Positions 8,808 through 17,921 of a stretch of 64,000 nucleotides of DNA are shown piece by piece. The position numbers and the translations under genes were made by a program. Below the pieces are notes generated by a model that was not told the DNA's origin, did no database searches, and saw only the letters and a list, made by a program, of their open reading frames with translations. Location: the NCBI GenBank assembly GCA_017408915.1, contig JAFQTS010000016.1, positions 1-64,000 of the forward strand, written 5' to 3'. The DNA is from Oscillospiraceae bacterium (GTDB taxonomy: Bacteria > Bacillota > Clostridia > Oscillospirales > Oscillospiraceae). Each line of letters starts with the position of its first letter. Position 1 is the stretch's first letter.

Positions 8808-9479
8808 TTACCAGATAAAAGGCAGCAATCTCCACCGCACCTTCTCTTTATAGGCGGCATAACCGTCCAGCTCTGCCGTCAGCACCTGCTCTTCGTTGCC
8901 AATGCGCTTGGCAATGATAAAGGGATACACGAGGAAAATCACAAAAGCATAGATAGACCCCAGCACCAGCGGCATGGTCAAAAACAGCACCAGCGTCACA
9001 CTGTACATGGGATGGCGCACGATGCCATAGAGCCCCGTATCCACCACCTGTTGCCCCTCCTGCACCTCAATGGTACGGGAGAGGTAGGTGTTCTCCCGCA
9101 GCACCTCGGCATAGAGGGCGTAAGATGCCAAAAACACCACCGCCGCTGCGATGGACACCCCCTTCGGCAGCATATACCAACCAAAGCGGCAAGTAAGTCC
9201 CGCTACAATGAAGCCGACCAAAAACATGAGGCCGCTGAGCTTCACCACAAGGCTCTGCTCCCGCTCCCTCTCCTTGGCGTTGAGCCGCTTTTCAAGGAGT
9301 GCAGGATTCTTTTTCAGCATCACAAGACCTGCAAGAAACATGGGCACAAAGAGAATCCCCATGAAGAGCCAGCCCCGCCAAAAATGCAGCGTGCCCGCAG
9401 GCAAAAATACCAGTACCCCCACCAATACCACGCCCAGCAGGAACTTTCCTACCGCCTGTGCAAACAGGGATTTTTTCAT
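8808..9479 (-). CDS. ICMT/PEMT-like membrane methyltransferase family protein
   Basis: A 223-residue protein with about five membrane helices. The C-terminal half carries the isoprenylcysteine/phospholipid methyltransferase signature: VVDTGLYGIVRHPMYS (the GxYxxxRHPxY SAM-binding motif), a hydrophobic hairpin, then RIGNEEQVLTAELDGYAAY with the conserved E-E-x-L. The natural substrate in bacteria is uncertain. It stands alone, convergent with trxA and divergent from hom. Confidence 0.85.
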   Translation of the reverse strand: MKKSLFAQAVGKFLLGVVLVGVLVFLPAGTLHFWRGWLFMGILFVPMFLAGLVMLKKNPALLEKRLNAKEREREQSLVVKLSGLMFLVGFIVAGLTCRFGWYMLPKGVSIAAAVVFLASYALYAEVLRENTYLSRTIEVQEGQQVVDTGLYGIVRHPMYSVTLVLFLTMPLVLGSIYAFVIFLVYPFIIAKRIGNEEQVLTAELDGYAAYKEKVRWRLLPFIW

Positions 9480-9563
9480 CTTCTCTCACATCCTCTGCCT
9501 TTTCTTTTTCTCTATCCTACCACACGCCTCTTCTTTTTTCAACTCTTGCACGCCGTTCACTCG

Positions 9564-9592
9564 TTGACAATGCTCCACGAATGAAGTACAAT
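9564..9592 (+). promoter_or_regulatory. Promoter of the hom operon
   Basis: TTGACA (9564-9569), 17-bp spacer, TACAAT (9587-9592). The leader is only about 25 nt, so no attenuator or riboswitch controls hom here. Confidence 0.85.
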
Positions 9593-9622
9593 ACTTTTAA
9601 TGTATATAAGGAGGTTTCCTGT

Positions 9623-10762
9623 ATGAATATTGCTCTGTTAGGTTTCGGCGTGGTGGGCAGCGGCGTGTACGAGTGGTGCCGCGACCGCGAGGATTTGAAC
9701 GTTACCCGCGTACTGGTACGCTCTCCCAAGCCCGCCGTGGCGGACATTTCCACCACCGATTTTAACGACATCGTCACCGACCCCGCCATCGACATTGTTG
9801 CCGAGGTCATGGGCGGCCTGCACCCCGCTTATGAGTACGTCACCGCCGCCATGAAGGCAGGCAAGCACGTGGTCACCGCCAACAAGGCCCTCATTGCCGC
9901 CTATTATACGGAGCTGACCTCCCTCGCCCGCGAGATGGGCGTTGGCCTCCTCTGCACCGCCGCTGTGGGCGGCGGCATCCCTTGGCTGGTGAATCTGGCC
10001 CGTGTCCGCAAGCTGGATGCTATTGAGCGCCTTGGCGGCATTATGAACGGCACATCCAATTTTATCATGGACGCCATGCACGCTGCGCCCGTCTCCTTCC
10101 CCGCCATTTTGAAGGAGGCGCAGGACTTGGGCTACGCCGAGGCAGACCCCTCCGCCGACATTGACGGCGACGACATTCGCCGCAAGCTGGTGATCTCCGC
10201 CAACATCGCCTTCGACGCGGTGCTGGAGGAGGAGGACATCCCCATGTTCGGCATCCGCACCGTCACCGACAGCGACATCGCCACCTTTAAGGCCAAGGGC
10301 TTCACCTGTAAGCTCCTTGCCACCGCAGCCGCCGCGGAAAAGGGCGTGTGCGCCTACATTGAGCCTACCCTTGTGTCTGCCGACGCACTGGAGGCTGCCG
10401 TACCCAAGAATTTCAACCTCATCACCTATGAGGGCGTTAATATGGGTCGCCAGAGCTACTACGGACAGGGCGCAGGACAGATGCCCACCGCCGCCAACGT
10501 GGTGCAGGATTGCCTCACCATTTTGGGCGGTGAACGCGGCTTCTACACCCACAATGCCACGCCTATGGCACTGGACGGCGAGAACGAAGCCCACCCCTAC
10601 TATGTCCGCACCTCTGCCCCCGATCAGTGGCTGGAGGACAACACCGCCGAGCGTTGGGAAACTGGCGTGGTCACTGGCGCGGTGAACACCTACGAGATGC
10701 TTGCATGGGCGAAAAAGCAGCTGACGGTCGACCCCGCCTTGTTCATCGCTGGCATCGCTTGA
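9623..10762 (+). CDS. hom: Homoserine dehydrogenase, ACT-less form
   Basis: Reduces aspartate semialdehyde to homoserine (threonine/methionine/isoleucine branch). The protein has an N-terminal Rossmann fold (LLGFGVVGSGV), the NAD-binding core TANKALIA, and the catalytic segment with GGIMNGTSNFIMD and AEADPSADIDGDD. The ATG at 9623 is set by AAGGAGG 8 nt upstream. At 379 residues it ends soon after the catalytic domain and lacks the C-terminal ACT domain of the roughly 430-residue enzymes that threonine inhibits. No thrB, thrC or aspartokinase is nearby. Confidence 0.93.
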   Translation: MNIALLGFGVVGSGVYEWCRDREDLNVTRVLVRSPKPAVADISTTDFNDIVTDPAIDIVAEVMGGLHPAYEYVTAAMKAGKHVVTANKALIAAYYTELTSLAREMGVGLLCTAAVGGGIPWLVNLARVRKLDAIERLGGIMNGTSNFIMDAMHAAPVSFPAILKEAQDLGYAEADPSADIDGDDIRRKLVISANIAFDAVLEEEDIPMFGIRTVTDSDIATFKAKGFTCKLLATAAAAEKGVCAYIEPTLVSADALEAAVPKNFNLITYEGVNMGRQSYYGQGAGQMPTAANVVQDCLTILGGERGFYTHNATPMALDGENEAHPYYVRTSAPDQWLEDNTAERWETGVVTGAVNTYEMLAWAKKQLTVDPALFIAGIA

Positions 10763-10772
10763 GGCCATATTT

Positions 10773-11699
10773 ATGACGGTCTTTCTCATTCTCCTCGTCC
10801 TTGCGTTGGTAATACTGGGGGCTATGTACTACGTCTACCGCATGGCCTTCCACCCTGTGCCCATCAAGGGCGACAGGTCGGCAAAAGCCCTCAATAATCC
10901 CCAGTTCCGCGCCCAGCGGGAGCATATCCATCAGCTGATCGCCGACATGGAGGCCCGTCCCTATGAACTGGTGTCCATCGTGGCGCGGGACGGTGTCCGC
11001 TTGACGGGGCGGTACTATCACCAAGCAGACGGCGCGCCTTTGGACATCGGCTTCCACGGCTATCGAGGCAGTCCCGTCCGTGATTTCTCGGGCGGGGCAA
11101 AGTGCAGCTTCGAGGCGGGGCACAATGTGCTACTGGTGAACGAGCGCTCCCAAAACGGCAGCGAGGGTCGCTGCATCACCTTCGGCATCTTGGAGCATCA
11201 GGATTGCCTTGAATGGATCACCTATGCCAACGAGCGGTTCGGCAGCCCCGACATGATTATTTTCGGTGTGTCTATGGGCGCAGCCACCATTTTGATGGCG
11301 GCAGGGCTGGACTTGCCCGGTAACATCCGCGGCATCATCGCCGATTCCCCCTACTCCACCCCCCTCGACATTATCTGCGAGGTGGGCAAGGGGATGCACA
11401 TTCCCGCCCCTGTCACGGCGGCGCTGGCTATCGGTGCAGCCCGCATCTTCGGCGGCTTCGATCTCCGTGCCGCCTCCGCCGCTGAGGCGGTGAAAAAAGC
11501 GAAAGCACCCATCCTCCTTATCCACGGGGAGAACGACCACTTTGTCCCCTGCGGCATGAGCAGTGTCATCGCCAAAAACTGCGCCGCTCCCGTGCAGTTG
11601 GAGACCTTCCCCAACGCCGAGCACGGTCTCAGCTACCTGACCGATACACTTCGTTATGAGCGGTTGGTGCAGGAATTCATAAAAGAGGTTTCTCAATGA
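10773..11699 (+). CDS. Membrane-anchored alpha/beta hydrolase
   Basis: 308 residues starting with one membrane helix (residues 3-23), followed by an alpha/beta-hydrolase domain probably facing outward. The catalytic triad is visible as S167 in GVSMGAA, D255 in GENDHFVP and H284 in AEHGLSY. It resembles the DUF/BAAT-type hydrolases common in clostridia; the substrate is unknown. It starts 10 bp after hom and its stop overlaps the MFS gene start (ATGA), so the three genes are one transcript. Confidence 0.88.
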   Translation: MTVFLILLVLALVILGAMYYVYRMAFHPVPIKGDRSAKALNNPQFRAQREHIHQLIADMEARPYELVSIVARDGVRLTGRYYHQADGAPLDIGFHGYRGSPVRDFSGGAKCSFEAGHNVLLVNERSQNGSEGRCITFGILEHQDCLEWITYANERFGSPDMIIFGVSMGAATILMAAGLDLPGNIRGIIADSPYSTPLDIICEVGKGMHIPAPVTAALAIGAARIFGGFDLRAASAAEAVKKAKAPILLIHGENDHFVPCGMSSVIAKNCAAPVQLETFPNAEHGLSYLTDTLRYERLVQEFIKEVSQ

Positions 11700-12886
11700 G
11701 TATCAATGGTAAATCCGACATTTTCAACCGCTATTTTATCCTTCTGTTTATTACATCGGTTTGTTTTTGTACCGCTACAGAGATGAACAACGTCGTCCTC
11801 CCGCTCTATATGACGGAGGATCTGGGCGGTACGGCAGCAGCTATGGGACTCCTGACCAGCGTATACACCGCCGTCTCTGCTTTGAGCCGTCCTGTCAACG
11901 GTCTGCTGACGGATCGCTTTCCTCGGCGGCTGGTGATGCTGGTGGGCTGCGCCCTTTACGCTCTTGGTATCTTCTTCTGCGGCTTTATCCCTGTGATGTT
12001 CGCCGCCTTTATCTGCCGCGCCGTACAAGGCATCGGCTACTCTGCCGCCTCTACCGCCAACATGGCCGCCTCCAATGATGTGATTCCCCATGAGCATCTC
12101 AACGAGGGCGTGGGGTACTTCGGTATCAGCCAGACGCTGCCTGCGCTGTTCTCTCCCCTTTTGGCTACTACCCTCGTCACCGCCATCGGAAATCGCAGCA
12201 CACAGTATGTCATTGCAGCTTTCTGCGTAGTGGCAACCGTTCTTTCCCTCTTTGCCAACTACGACAAAAAAGCACAATACGCTGTGCATTCCAACAAGGA
12301 AGAGAAAAAAGAGCGCGGGGCCTTCATTGAGCCTACGGCACTGGTCTCCTCCCTCATTCAGTTTGGCTCCTTGTTCTGCACCACCGCCATCATGGTGTTC
12401 ATCCCCCTTTTCTTTACTGCACAGGAGCTGTCCCACGCCTTGTTGGGTGCCTATCTCACCACGGTGGGCGTGGCGATCCTCCTTTTCCGCACGCTGCTCA
12501 GCCGCCTTGTGGGGCGCATCAATCCCCTTGTGCTGCTGATCCCCGCATGGCTCTGCGGCATTGCCGAGTGTTTACTCCTCCCCCACTGCCGCACCATGGC
12601 AAGCTGTATCTTCATGGGCATCCTCTTTGGTGCGGTACACGGTATCGTGTGGATGACCAATGGTTCGCTGGCTGTCAACCGTGCCGCACCCCATCGCCGC
12701 GGCGCTGCCAACGGCACTTTCTACCTTGCCTTTGATGCCGCCATCGGCATCGCTGCCACTGTGTGGGGTGTCTGCATCGACAATGTGGGCTACGCCAACA
12801 CCTTCCGCCTCGCCGCCTGCGGCTACGGCGTAATGATCGTCATCGGTCTTTTCGTCTATCTCCGCCGAGGGAGACAATCTGCGTAA
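11696..12886 (+). CDS. MFS transporter
   Basis: 396 residues with twelve predicted membrane helices. The loop 2-3 motif (GLLTDRFPRRLVMLVG) and the helix 5 signature-like region identify the major facilitator superfamily. The sequence is of the small-molecule efflux (DHA-like) type; the substrate cannot be read from it. Translation is coupled to the hydrolase by a 4-bp overlap. A strong terminator follows. Confidence 0.88.
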   Translation: MSINGKSDIFNRYFILLFITSVCFCTATEMNNVVLPLYMTEDLGGTAAAMGLLTSVYTAVSALSRPVNGLLTDRFPRRLVMLVGCALYALGIFFCGFIPVMFAAFICRAVQGIGYSAASTANMAASNDVIPHEHLNEGVGYFGISQTLPALFSPLLATTLVTAIGNRSTQYVIAAFCVVATVLSLFANYDKKAQYAVHSNKEEKKERGAFIEPTALVSSLIQFGSLFCTTAIMVFIPLFFTAQELSHALLGAYLTTVGVAILLFRTLLSRLVGRINPLVLLIPAWLCGIAECLLLPHCRTMASCIFMGILFGAVHGIVWMTNGSLAVNRAAPHRRGAANGTFYLAFDAAIGIAATVWGVCIDNVGYANTFRLAACGYGVMIVIGLFVYLRRGRQSA

Positions 12887-12888
12887 AA

Positions 12889-12931
12889 GAATTAAAAAGA
12901 GAGAGGCCATGTGCCTCTCTCTTTTTAATTC
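12889..12931. terminator. Bidirectional terminator between MFS gene and spoVT
   Basis: A 19-bp stem (GAATTAAAAAGAGAGAGGC at 12889-12907 with its complement at 12913-12931) and a 5-nt loop, with A/T tails on both sides. It overlaps the last codons of the convergent spoVT. Confidence 0.9.
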
Positions 12932-13464
12932 TCCATATTCTTTCCCAAAAATGATGCCACCGTCTGCGCCAGCTTATGCTCTGCCTCTCCTGCGGCAACG
13001 CCTTCCTCTCCGAGGAACAGCACCAGCCCCAGCACATCCCCTGCGCAGAGGATAGGGGCAGCCACGGCGGTAAAATAGCCCTCCACCCCTACACAGGCCT
13101 GCACAGGTGCGTCTCCTTCCTGCCACGACCACACCTGACGCTGCTCCATGAGCTTTTCCAGCCGCTCGGACACAGTCTTGCCCAGCAATTCCCGCTTGGG
13201 TGCACCTGCCACGGCGATGATGCTGTCGCGGTCGGTGATGGCGGCAGTAAAGTCGGTATTGCGGCTGAGAGTATCGCAAAACTGCGCCGCGAAATCCTCC
13301 AGTCCCCCTAAAAGGGAATACTTTTTGAAGATGACCTCTCCCTCTTTGGTGGTGTAGATCTCAAGGGGATCGCCTTCACGAATCCGCATAGTGCGGCGGA
13401 TTTCCTTTGGAATGACGACCCTCCCCAGATCGTCTATTCTTCTCACAATTCCGGTTGCTTTCAT
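12925..13464 (-). CDS. spoVT: Stage V sporulation regulator SpoVT
   Basis: A forespore transcription factor. The 179 residues show an N-terminal AbrB swapped-hairpin DNA-binding domain (GIVRRIDDLGRVVIPKEIRR) and a C-terminal GAF-like domain, the SpoVT layout, not the short AbrB one. The ATG at 13464 has AAAAGGAG upstream. Presence of spoVT implies a sporulating or recently sporulating lineage. A -10-like TATAAT lies at about 13530, but no clear -35; a sporulation sigma factor may be used. Confidence 0.93.
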   Translation of the reverse strand: MKATGIVRRIDDLGRVVIPKEIRRTMRIREGDPLEIYTTKEGEVIFKKYSLLGGLEDFAAQFCDTLSRNTDFTAAITDRDSIIAVAGAPKRELLGKTVSERLEKLMEQRQVWSWQEGDAPVQACVGVEGYFTAVAAPILCAGDVLGLVLFLGEEGVAAGEAEHKLAQTVASFLGKNMEN

Positions 13465-13566
13465 ATATAAAAACTCCTTTTCGCTATTTAATGGTGTGGA
13501 GTTAGTATGTGGAACATTGCCATTATTATACGTATTTGACACTATGACATTAAGATTGCACAAAGA

Positions 13567-13597
13567 AAGGGCATCGCAGTTAAACTGCGATGCCCTT
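13567..13597 (-). terminator. Terminator of the V-ATPase operon
   Basis: A near-perfect 15-bp inverted repeat (13567-13581 with 1383-style arm at 13583-13597) just after the K-subunit stop, followed on the minus strand by TTTCTTTG. It isolates the operon from spoVT. Confidence 0.85.
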
Positions 13598-13613
13598 ATA
13601 AAGGTATTCCAAT

Positions 13614-14039
13614 TTATCCCAAAGCAACCATGCTGAAAACGAGTGCAAACAAGGCAACGGTTTCGCAAAGGCCGACAACGGTGATGTACTGCGAAAAGCC
13701 TTTTCCCGTTTCGGCCAAGGCATCGGCACCTGCGGCACCGGCTTTACCCTGAGCGACGGCAGAAAGAGCCATTGCCAAGCTGGATGCGAGCCCGAGGCCA
13801 AGCAAAAACGCAGGGTCGGCAGAGGCCGCTTTCATCTGCTGCATTAAAAGAAAGCCGTAAATGGTCTGTGTAAGCGGTGCACCCGCAAAAACGGTGAGAA
13901 TAAAAGGTGCGGCTTTATTTACCATATAACATTTTTTCCATGCGCCAATAGAAGATTGACCTGCAATACCAATGCCGATGGCCGAACCGATTGCGGCAAT
14001 ACCCATAACTAATGCTGTACCTAATGCCCCAAAATCCAT
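13614..14039 (-). CDS. atpK: V-type ATPase subunit K (proteolipid ring)
   Basis: A 141-residue membrane rotor subunit with four helices in two hairpins, the duplicated V-type c-subunit form. Ion-site residues are T57-Q58 (PLTQTIYG), Q97 (AVAQGKAG) and E126 (LCETVALF). The Q97-E126 spacing of 29 equals the Q110-E139 spacing of the Enterococcus hirae Na+ V-ATPase, where T64, Q65, Q110 and E139 bind Na+. So Na+ coupling is plausible, as inference. TTAAGGAG precedes the ATG. Last gene of the operon. Confidence 0.92.
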   Translation of the reverse strand: MDFGALGTALVMGIAAIGSAIGIGIAGQSSIGAWKKCYMVNKAAPFILTVFAGAPLTQTIYGFLLMQQMKAASADPAFLLGLGLASSLAMALSAVAQGKAGAAGADALAETGKGFSQYITVVGLCETVALFALVFSMVALG

Positions 14040-14050
14040 AATAATTCTCC

Positions 14051-15976
14051 TTAAAACTTAATTTTTTCTTCAAAAGGTTTAAACTTGTGCCCACTCCAGG
14101 ACATCCCCAGATGAGACGAAAATTCCAAGGTATTTAGTCTAATTCCGTGAACGATGACCGAAAGAATGTTTAGAATCATATTCAGTCCGTGGCCAAACAC
14201 CAACAGGACGATGGCAAGGATCATAAACATAAAATTGCCCAGCAAGGGGCCTGCCAACTCATTAACGGTAGCAGAGATCGCAGCACCTGCAAGGCCGACA
14301 GCCCAAAGGCGTATATAGGAAACGATGTCACTGAACAGATTAAAGATACCCAGTAAAACCGAAACAATATTGGTAAGACTTGAAAGGATAGATTTAATCA
14401 CACTGCCTTCATAGTTTGCAAATATAAAGCTTAAAACAAATCCGATGGCAATAAAAGCAATGGCGATAGTACCGACGGGAATGCCGCCAATCACCAAGCC
14501 AAGACTGAAGACCTCTCCGTTTACCACAAAGCTAAGCACCAAATAGAACATACCGATAAGCTCGATCGCAGAGCCGATGTCACCGATCACCTTAAGGGAT
14601 CTTCTGTTCCGTATAGCGCACTTAATATGAGCTACCGTCAGCTGAACAAGGGCGAACACGAAGCACAAGATCTGCAGGTTTTGCGCCGTTGTGAGCCCGG
14701 CGGTGCCGTTGGTCCAGAACGGATACCATATCTTATCGGCATACACGTTTGAGATGACCGGGATGGATAAGCTTTTAAGCCACGCAGGCAACTGCTCCGG
14801 AGAAAGGCCGAACCAAGTGCAGGTAAGGGTTCCCCAAAGAACCGTTGACAGACCGAACAGCTCCACAAGCAAAAACGCAGGCGAGATCTGCTTTTTGGTG
14901 ATAAGCGATTTTATAATCGGGAGCGCCGCAACGGCACAAATAAACAATCCGTATCCGCCGTCACCGAAAATGATTCCGAAAAATATGAGTATAAATGCCA
15001 GGAACCAACCCGAAATGTCATACTCGAAATATCCGGGAACAGTGCCCAAAAAGTCCGTCAGCGGATAGATAAGACTTACGAATTTGTTATTTTTAAGCTT
15101 CGTGGGAACGTTATCCTCTTCGCTTGGCTCTTCCACGAGAAGTCCCCACGAATGGCTTTGGGCGGTTTGCTTGAGCCGATCAAGGTTTTCCGCCTCGATA
15201 TAGCCTGTGAAATATGAAACGGAAAGAGGGACTTCACTTTCGGGCGATAAATTTTCGTCGGCCATCCCCGTAGCATAGGTTTCAAATTCCATTTCCTTTT
15301 CGGTAGCACCAATGGCTCTTTTAATGCTCTCGACGTAACAAGCGTAGGAGGAAATCGTATCGTCGATTTCGTCTATACGGGCGCCAAGCTCCGAAAGCCG
15401 TTGCTTCATCTCGCTTGTAGAAAGCTGTGGTAATGCCAAACGGTATGTGTTCAACGATGAAACGGCTTCATCAAGATCTTCCTTAGTGGACTTGAGCAAC
15501 ATAAATCTAACAGTCGATTTTGTTGCATCGATCCGAACGGTTTTAATGCTTTCGTAGAGTAGCTCATATTCGGCCTTCGGCATCTCGTAAAAGGAGACCT
15601 CATAACCTTTTGCTTGTAAATCGCTTATGCTGCTCGGATCAACGTCGCCCCAGCTTTTTAAACGGTCAAGCTCGGAGCTGAGTGTGATTCGCTCTGCCCC
15701 GCACTGCTTCTTTTCTGCATCAAGGGCCTGGATCTTTGCCGCAACGGACAAAGCCTCTGCGGTGTTCGCTTCTTTTTGCTTTACTTTTTTCTTTTTGCCG
15801 ATCGTAAAGACCGCACTTTCGAGCAAGGCAATTTGCTCTTTGAGCGAGGCAAGCCGTTGCCCGGAGCCTTCCATTATTTCAATATGGACGATTCCCAATT
15901 TGCGAAGCTTTTTCAGGGTCTCATCCTTTTTGTTTTCTCTGATGATCAGAGATATTTTTTTCATAGGCACGATCAT
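14051..15976 (-). CDS. atpI: V-type ATPase subunit I (membrane stator)
   Basis: 641 residues: a long N-terminal cytosolic part with coiled coil (about 1-330) that binds the peripheral stalk, then seven to eight membrane helices forming the ion half-channels. The C-terminal region contains RLWAVGLAGAAISATVNELAG with the conserved arginine, and FGHGLNMILNILSVIVHGIRLN. The length and layout match bacterial NtpI/AtpI. The start overlaps the D-subunit stop by ATGA. Confidence 0.92.
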   Translation of the reverse strand: MIVPMKKISLIIRENKKDETLKKLRKLGIVHIEIMEGSGQRLASLKEQIALLESAVFTIGKKKKVKQKEANTAEALSVAAKIQALDAEKKQCGAERITLSSELDRLKSWGDVDPSSISDLQAKGYEVSFYEMPKAEYELLYESIKTVRIDATKSTVRFMLLKSTKEDLDEAVSSLNTYRLALPQLSTSEMKQRLSELGARIDEIDDTISSYACYVESIKRAIGATEKEMEFETYATGMADENLSPESEVPLSVSYFTGYIEAENLDRLKQTAQSHSWGLLVEEPSEEDNVPTKLKNNKFVSLIYPLTDFLGTVPGYFEYDISGWFLAFILIFFGIIFGDGGYGLFICAVAALPIIKSLITKKQISPAFLLVELFGLSTVLWGTLTCTWFGLSPEQLPAWLKSLSIPVISNVYADKIWYPFWTNGTAGLTTAQNLQILCFVFALVQLTVAHIKCAIRNRRSLKVIGDIGSAIELIGMFYLVLSFVVNGEVFSLGLVIGGIPVGTIAIAFIAIGFVLSFIFANYEGSVIKSILSSLTNIVSVLLGIFNLFSDIVSYIRLWAVGLAGAAISATVNELAGPLLGNFMFMILAIVLLVFGHGLNMILNILSVIVHGIRLNTLEFSSHLGMSWSGHKFKPFEEKIKF

Positions 15977-16605
15977 AATGAATAAACCTCCTTTTCGGAA
16001 GCCGCCGCATTACGAAGGGCGATCTTGCGTTTTGAGATTTTCGAACGCACTACGGCACTGACCTGTTGGTCTGCCATATAAATTGATATTTTTTTGATAT
16101 TTTCCTCGGTTTCGGGAATCTTGACTTTTTCAAAGAGATTGACCCTTTGGGAGGTTGCAAGCAATTCACACTCTAATAGTCGGACCTGTTCATCTAACAC
16201 CTCCGCCTCCAGATCGAGGGACATTGCCCGTTCTATATGGGTTGCGGCAATATCTACCCAAAGAGGTGTTTCGTAAAGATCATAATCCCCCCGAGAGAAA
16301 TCTGCGCCCTCAAACGTAGGAATATCAACGCCTGCAATATTTCCTTTTCCTTTGCGAATATTGCTGACGGTTATAATTCCCTGAGGAAAGGCGTTCATTT
16401 CACTGAAAACAGCGATCCACTCCTTAAATCCAAATTCAAGATCTTCCCGTTCTTTTCTAACTGCCTTTGCTTTGGATTCAATGGTGCGGATCTCCGATTG
16501 GAGCTGCTGCTTTTTCAGTGTCAGAGTAGGCAAATATCTGCGGTACATTTTAAGTGCGTCCTTTTGTACCTTCAACTCGTTTTTTGTTAGTTTGATTTTT
16601 GCCAA
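15973..16605 (-). CDS. atpD: V-type ATPase subunit D (central stalk)
   Basis: 210 residues forming the antiparallel coiled-coil rotor shaft. The N-terminal LTKNELKVQKDALKMYRRYL and the C-terminal helix IKKISIYMADQQVSAVVRSK are characteristic of V/A-type subunit D. The start is a TTG at 16605 with AAGGAGGT 9-10 nt upstream. It lies 14 bp after the B subunit gene. Confidence 0.9.
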   Translation of the reverse strand: MAKIKLTKNELKVQKDALKMYRRYLPTLTLKKQQLQSEIRTIESKAKAVRKEREDLEFGFKEWIAVFSEMNAFPQGIITVSNIRKGKGNIAGVDIPTFEGADFSRGDYDLYETPLWVDIAATHIERAMSLDLEAEVLDEQVRLLECELLATSQRVNLFEKVKIPETEENIKKISIYMADQQVSAVVRSKISKRKIALRNAAASEKEVYSL

Positions 16606-16619
16606 AACTATAGACCTCC

Positions 16620-17921
16620 TTAACCTTTAGGCCAAAATTCATTGGTAAGGTTCGACTTGATCCCGGTTTCATCCTTTTCAAAGCAATCCGCCAAAATCTC
16701 CCATCCTAAATCAAGCGCATCTTCAAGCGGAAGATTAACGGAAAGCGACATCAGCTTGCTTTCAAAAAGCGCACCGTATTTCAGCAATTTTTCATCCCAA
16801 CGGCTCATAGAAAAGCCCATATTTTTCTTTTCGAGCGTTTCCTTGTAGGAAGAATAAAGGCGGATCATTGCATCCATAAGCGCCCGATGGTCTTTTCGTG
16901 TTTTACCGTTTACGTTTTGTTTTAGCCGGGAAAGGGAACCGAACGGCTCAATGCGGCCGCCCTTGAGGTAATACTGACCTTCGGTAATATAGCCTGTATT
17001 ATCGGGAACAGGATGCGTAACGTCATCACCGGGCATGGTAGTAACGGCCAAAACAGTGACCGAGCCCGAATCTGCAAAGTCGACCGCCTTTTCATAGCGG
17101 GCTGCAAGCTGTGAATACAGGTCGCCGGGATACCCACGGTTGGAAGGAACCTGTTCCTGCGTAATGGCAATTTCCTTCATGGCATCGGCAAAGTTGGTCA
17201 TATCGGTAAGGAGCACCAATACGTCTTTGTTCTGAAGAGCAAATTGTTCTGCTACCGCCAGTACCATATCGGGAATCATCATACATTCAACGGTAGGGTC
17301 GGAAGCAGTATGAATAAACATAACGGTCTTGCTGAGCGCCCCGCCCTTGGAAAGTGCATCCTTAAAATACAAAAAATCATCGTATTTAAGACCCATACCG
17401 CCAAGAACGATTACGTCGGCTTCTGCCTGCATTGCGATCCGGGCAAGAAGTTGGTTGTATGGCTCACCGGAAATAGAGAAAATGGGCAGCTTTTGAGAAA
17501 CGACCAAGGTGTTGAACATATCGATCATAGGAATGTTGGTCCGCATCATTCGGTTGGCAATAATACGCTTTGTGGGGTTCACAGAAGGACCGCCGATCGA
17601 TCGCATATTTTCCGTAAGCGCAGGGCCTTTATCCCTCGGCTCACCGGAGCCGTTGAAGATACGCCCCAATAGATCTTCGCTGAAAGATACACGCATTTCA
17701 TGGCCGAGAAAACGCACTTCATCTCCTGTAGAGACCCCTTGACCGCCGGCAAAGATCTGCAGAGAGATCAGATCTCCCTCGATTTTATTGACCTGAGCCA
17801 AGGACTTGCCGAAACGTGTGTTGATCTGTGCCAATTCTTTATACTTAACGTCCTTTGCCCGAACAGTGATAACGTTACCGGTAATCGATTCGATCCGATT
17901 ATATACTTTATTCACTCTCAT
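16620..17921 (-). CDS. atpB: V-type ATPase subunit B (non-catalytic)
   Basis: 433 residues. It has the nucleotide-binding fold without a Walker A lysine motif: the region after [20 protein letters not shown] reads SGEPYNQLL, as in B subunits. [20 protein letters not shown] and [16 protein letters not shown] are conserved B-subunit segments. Its ATG overlaps the A-subunit stop by 4 bp. Confidence 0.94.
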   Translation of the reverse strand: MRVNKVYNRIESITGNVITVRAKDVKYKELAQINTRFGKSLAQVNKIEGDLISLQIFAGGQGVSTGDEVRFLGHEMRVSFSEDLLGRIFNGSGEPRDKGPALTENMRSIGGPSVNPTKRIIANRMMRTNIPMIDMFNTLVVSQKLPIFSISGEPYNQLLARIAMQAEADVIVLGGMGLKYDDFLYFKDALSKGGALSKTVMFIHTASDPTVECMMIPDMVLAVAEQFALQNKDVLVLLTDMTNFADAMKEIAITQEQVPSNRGYPGDLYSQLAARYEKAVDFADSGSVTVLAVTTMPGDDVTHPVPDNTGYITEGQYYLKGGRIEPFGSLSRLKQNVNGKTRKDHRALMDAMIRLYSSYKETLEKKNMGFSMSRWDEKLLKYGALFESKLMSLSVNLPLEDALDLGWEILADCFEKDETGIKSNLTNEFWPKG

